Origin: Chloroflexota bacterium
Lineage (GTDB): Bacteria; Chloroflexota; Dehalococcoidia; SHYB01; JACPQI01
DNA length: 6,265 bases
Direction of reading: 5' to 3'
NCBI GenBank assembly: GCA_016190545.1
Contig: JACPQI010000045.1
Span: 1 to 6,265 of the forward strand
Both the position numbers and the translations under genes were made by a program. Positions 5,014 to 6,265 of this stretch are shown here, in pieces; positions within the stretch are counted from its first letter, which is position 1, and the number at the start of each line of letters is the position of its first letter. The notes below the pieces were generated by a model that saw only the letters and a list, made by a program, of their open reading frames with translations, searched no databases and had not been told where the DNA came from.

Positions 5014-6225
5014 ATGAAACTGAAAACAAAAGGGATGAGGGTGGACCTCTTCGAGAAGTGCCGCCAGTTCATGCCCAAGATCGCCGAGCACCAGGAAAAA
5101 GGTTTTTATCCTTACTTCATTCCGCTCGAATCGGAATCAGGCCCCGAGGTTGTCATTGGCGGGCGGCGCATCCTCATGCTGGGGTCCAACAATTACCTGG
5201 GCCTCACACAGCACCCTGCGGTCAAAGCGGCGGCCAGGGACGCCATTGACAGATACGGCAGCGGGTGCACGGGCTCTCGTTTGCTCAACGGCACCCTGGC
5301 GCTGCACGAAGAGCTGGAGCGCCGGCTTGCCGAGTTCATGCACAAGGAAGCCGCGCTCGTCTTCACCACGGGCTTTCAGGCGAACCTCGGCGCTATCTCG
5401 GCGCTGGCGGACCGCCACGACACCATCGTCATAGACAGAAGCGATCACGCCAGCATTATTGACGGCTGCCGGCTCTCCTCCGCCCACGTGCTCAAATACA
5501 GGCACAATGACATGGGACACCTGGAGAGCATCCTCAAGTCCCTGGACGGCAGTGGCGGCGTTTTCATTGTGGCGGATGGCGTCTTCAGCATGGACGGCGA
5601 CCTGGCCGACCTCCCCGCCATGGTGCGGCTCAAGAAAAAGTACGGCGCGCGCCTTCTGATTGACGACGCCCACGGCCTCGGCGCTCTCGGCACGTGCGGC
5701 CGCGGAACGGTTGAAGTGTTCGGGCTTGACGATGATGTTGACATCATCGTGGGCACGTTCAGCAAGTCGCTCGCGTCCATCGGGGGCGTCGTCGCCGGAG
5801 ACGCGGTGCCCATCGAGTATATCAAGCATAACGCCCGCAGCATGCTGTTCAGCGCCAGCCTGCCTCCCGCCAGCGTGGCCGCGGCCATGGCGGCGCTGGA
5901 CATCGTCGAAAAAGAGCCTGAGCGCCGGGTCCGGCTGTGGCAAAACGTCAAGATCATGCGCGAGGGCCTGGAATCCCTGGGCTTTGACGTGGGGAACAGC
6001 CAGAGCCCCGTCATCCCGGTTATAGTCGGCGACAACTCCCGCGTCATGCTGTTCTGGCGCATGCTCTTCGACGCGGGCCTGTACGCGAACTGCATCCTCT
6101 CCCCCGCGGTGGCGCCCGGCCACGAGCTCATCCGCACCAGCTACATGGCGACCCATACCACGGAGCACCTGGAGCGGGCCCTGGACATTTTCAAGACCGT
6201 CGGCAAGCGGGTTGGCATCATCTAG
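5014..6225 (+). CDS. Alpha-oxoamine synthase family PLP enzyme (serine palmitoyltransferase/KBL/BioF-like)
   Basis: This is a complete 403-residue fold-type I PLP enzyme that would condense an amino acid with an acyl-CoA, releasing CO2 and CoA. Visible hallmarks: S-N-N-Y-L-G-L (58-64), G-S-G-C-T-G-S-R-L-L-N-G-T (82-94), D-H-A-S-I with the PLP-stacking His145, V-F-S-M-D-G-D-L-A-D-L (190-200), L-I-D-D-A-H-G with Asp218 and His220, and T-F-S-K-S with the Schiff-base Lys251. The lysine context (G-T-F-S-K-S-L-A-S-I-G-G) and the following K-H-N-A-R-S-M-L-F-S-A-S look more like serine palmitoyltransferases than like BioF or threonine-pathway KBL; no bio or tdh gene is adjacent. The exact substrates are therefore open. 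ATG 5014 has a weak ribosome binding site; ATG 5035 is an alternative start. It is separated from the upstream gene by a hairpin and a 180-base gap, so it is probably its own transcription unit. Confidence 0.92.
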   Translation: MKLKTKGMRVDLFEKCRQFMPKIAEHQEKGFYPYFIPLESESGPEVVIGGRRILMLGSNNYLGLTQHPAVKAAARDAIDRYGSGCTGSRLLNGTLALHEELERRLAEFMHKEAALVFTTGFQANLGAISALADRHDTIVIDRSDHASIIDGCRLSSAHVLKYRHNDMGHLESILKSLDGSGGVFIVADGVFSMDGDLADLPAMVRLKKKYGARLLIDDAHGLGALGTCGRGTVEVFGLDDDVDIIVGTFSKSLASIGGVVAGDAVPIEYIKHNARSMLFSASLPPASVAAAMAALDIVEKEPERRVRLWQNVKIMREGLESLGFDVGNSQSPVIPVIVGDNSRVMLFWRMLFDAGLYANCILSPAVAPGHELIRTSYMATHTTEHLERALDIFKTVGKRVGII

Positions 6226-6265
6226 TTTGTCGTTGTTCTCCAAGTCGGGCTTCATTTGCATTGAC

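Noticed and set aside
5137..6261. Minus-strand open frame of 374 codons
   Set aside because: Antisense shadow of the alpha-oxoamine synthase gene, whose motifs on the plus strand are clear.

Overview
The window is GC-rich and almost fully coding. It holds one gene tail and six further genes. I think it comes from a selenocysteine-using environmental bacterium, possibly a member of the Chloroflexota (Dehalococcoidia/SAR202-like). This guess rests on gene content (a UGSC-type selenoprotein, an AmmeMemoRadiSam radical SAM enzyme, an oxalate/formate-antiporter-like MFS carrier) and on composition. There is no rRNA or other marker, so the taxonomic guess is weak.

Layout: 1-111 is the hydrophobic C-terminal end of a membrane protein, possibly a ChrA-type chromate transporter. 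112-273 is the gap between two convergent genes and carries a pair of perfect hairpins that share an inverted 13-bp core. 274-1356 (minus) is amrS, an AmmeMemoRadiSam-type radical SAM protein. A small divergent hypothetical gene lies at 1408-1725 (plus). After a near-consensus promoter at 1738-1766 come an MFS transporter (1799-3100), a UGSC-family selenoprotein (3161-3733) and a 352-residue conserved protein of unknown function (3775-4833). A long hairpin at 4836-4870 closes this group. A leader of about 145 bases with possible secondary structure precedes an alpha-oxoamine synthase-family PLP enzyme (5014-6225). The last 40 bases show no recognisable feature.

The main point is the selenoprotein. 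An in-frame TGA at 3467-3469 splits a continuous coding region in two. The residues around it read L-A-N-U-G-A-C-T, a variant of the U-G-S-C motif that names the family. A stem-loop follows the TGA directly. An annotation that treats this TGA as stop yields a truncated 102-residue protein and an orphan 80-residue fragment with no ribosome binding site. The Sec-containing half also resembles the Sec region of selenoprotein B (GrdB) of glycine/betaine reductases. I therefore infer a Sec-dependent redox or reductive reaction on a small organic substrate. The MFS carrier may import that substrate and the 352-residue protein may be a partner subunit, but neither role is shown by the sequence.
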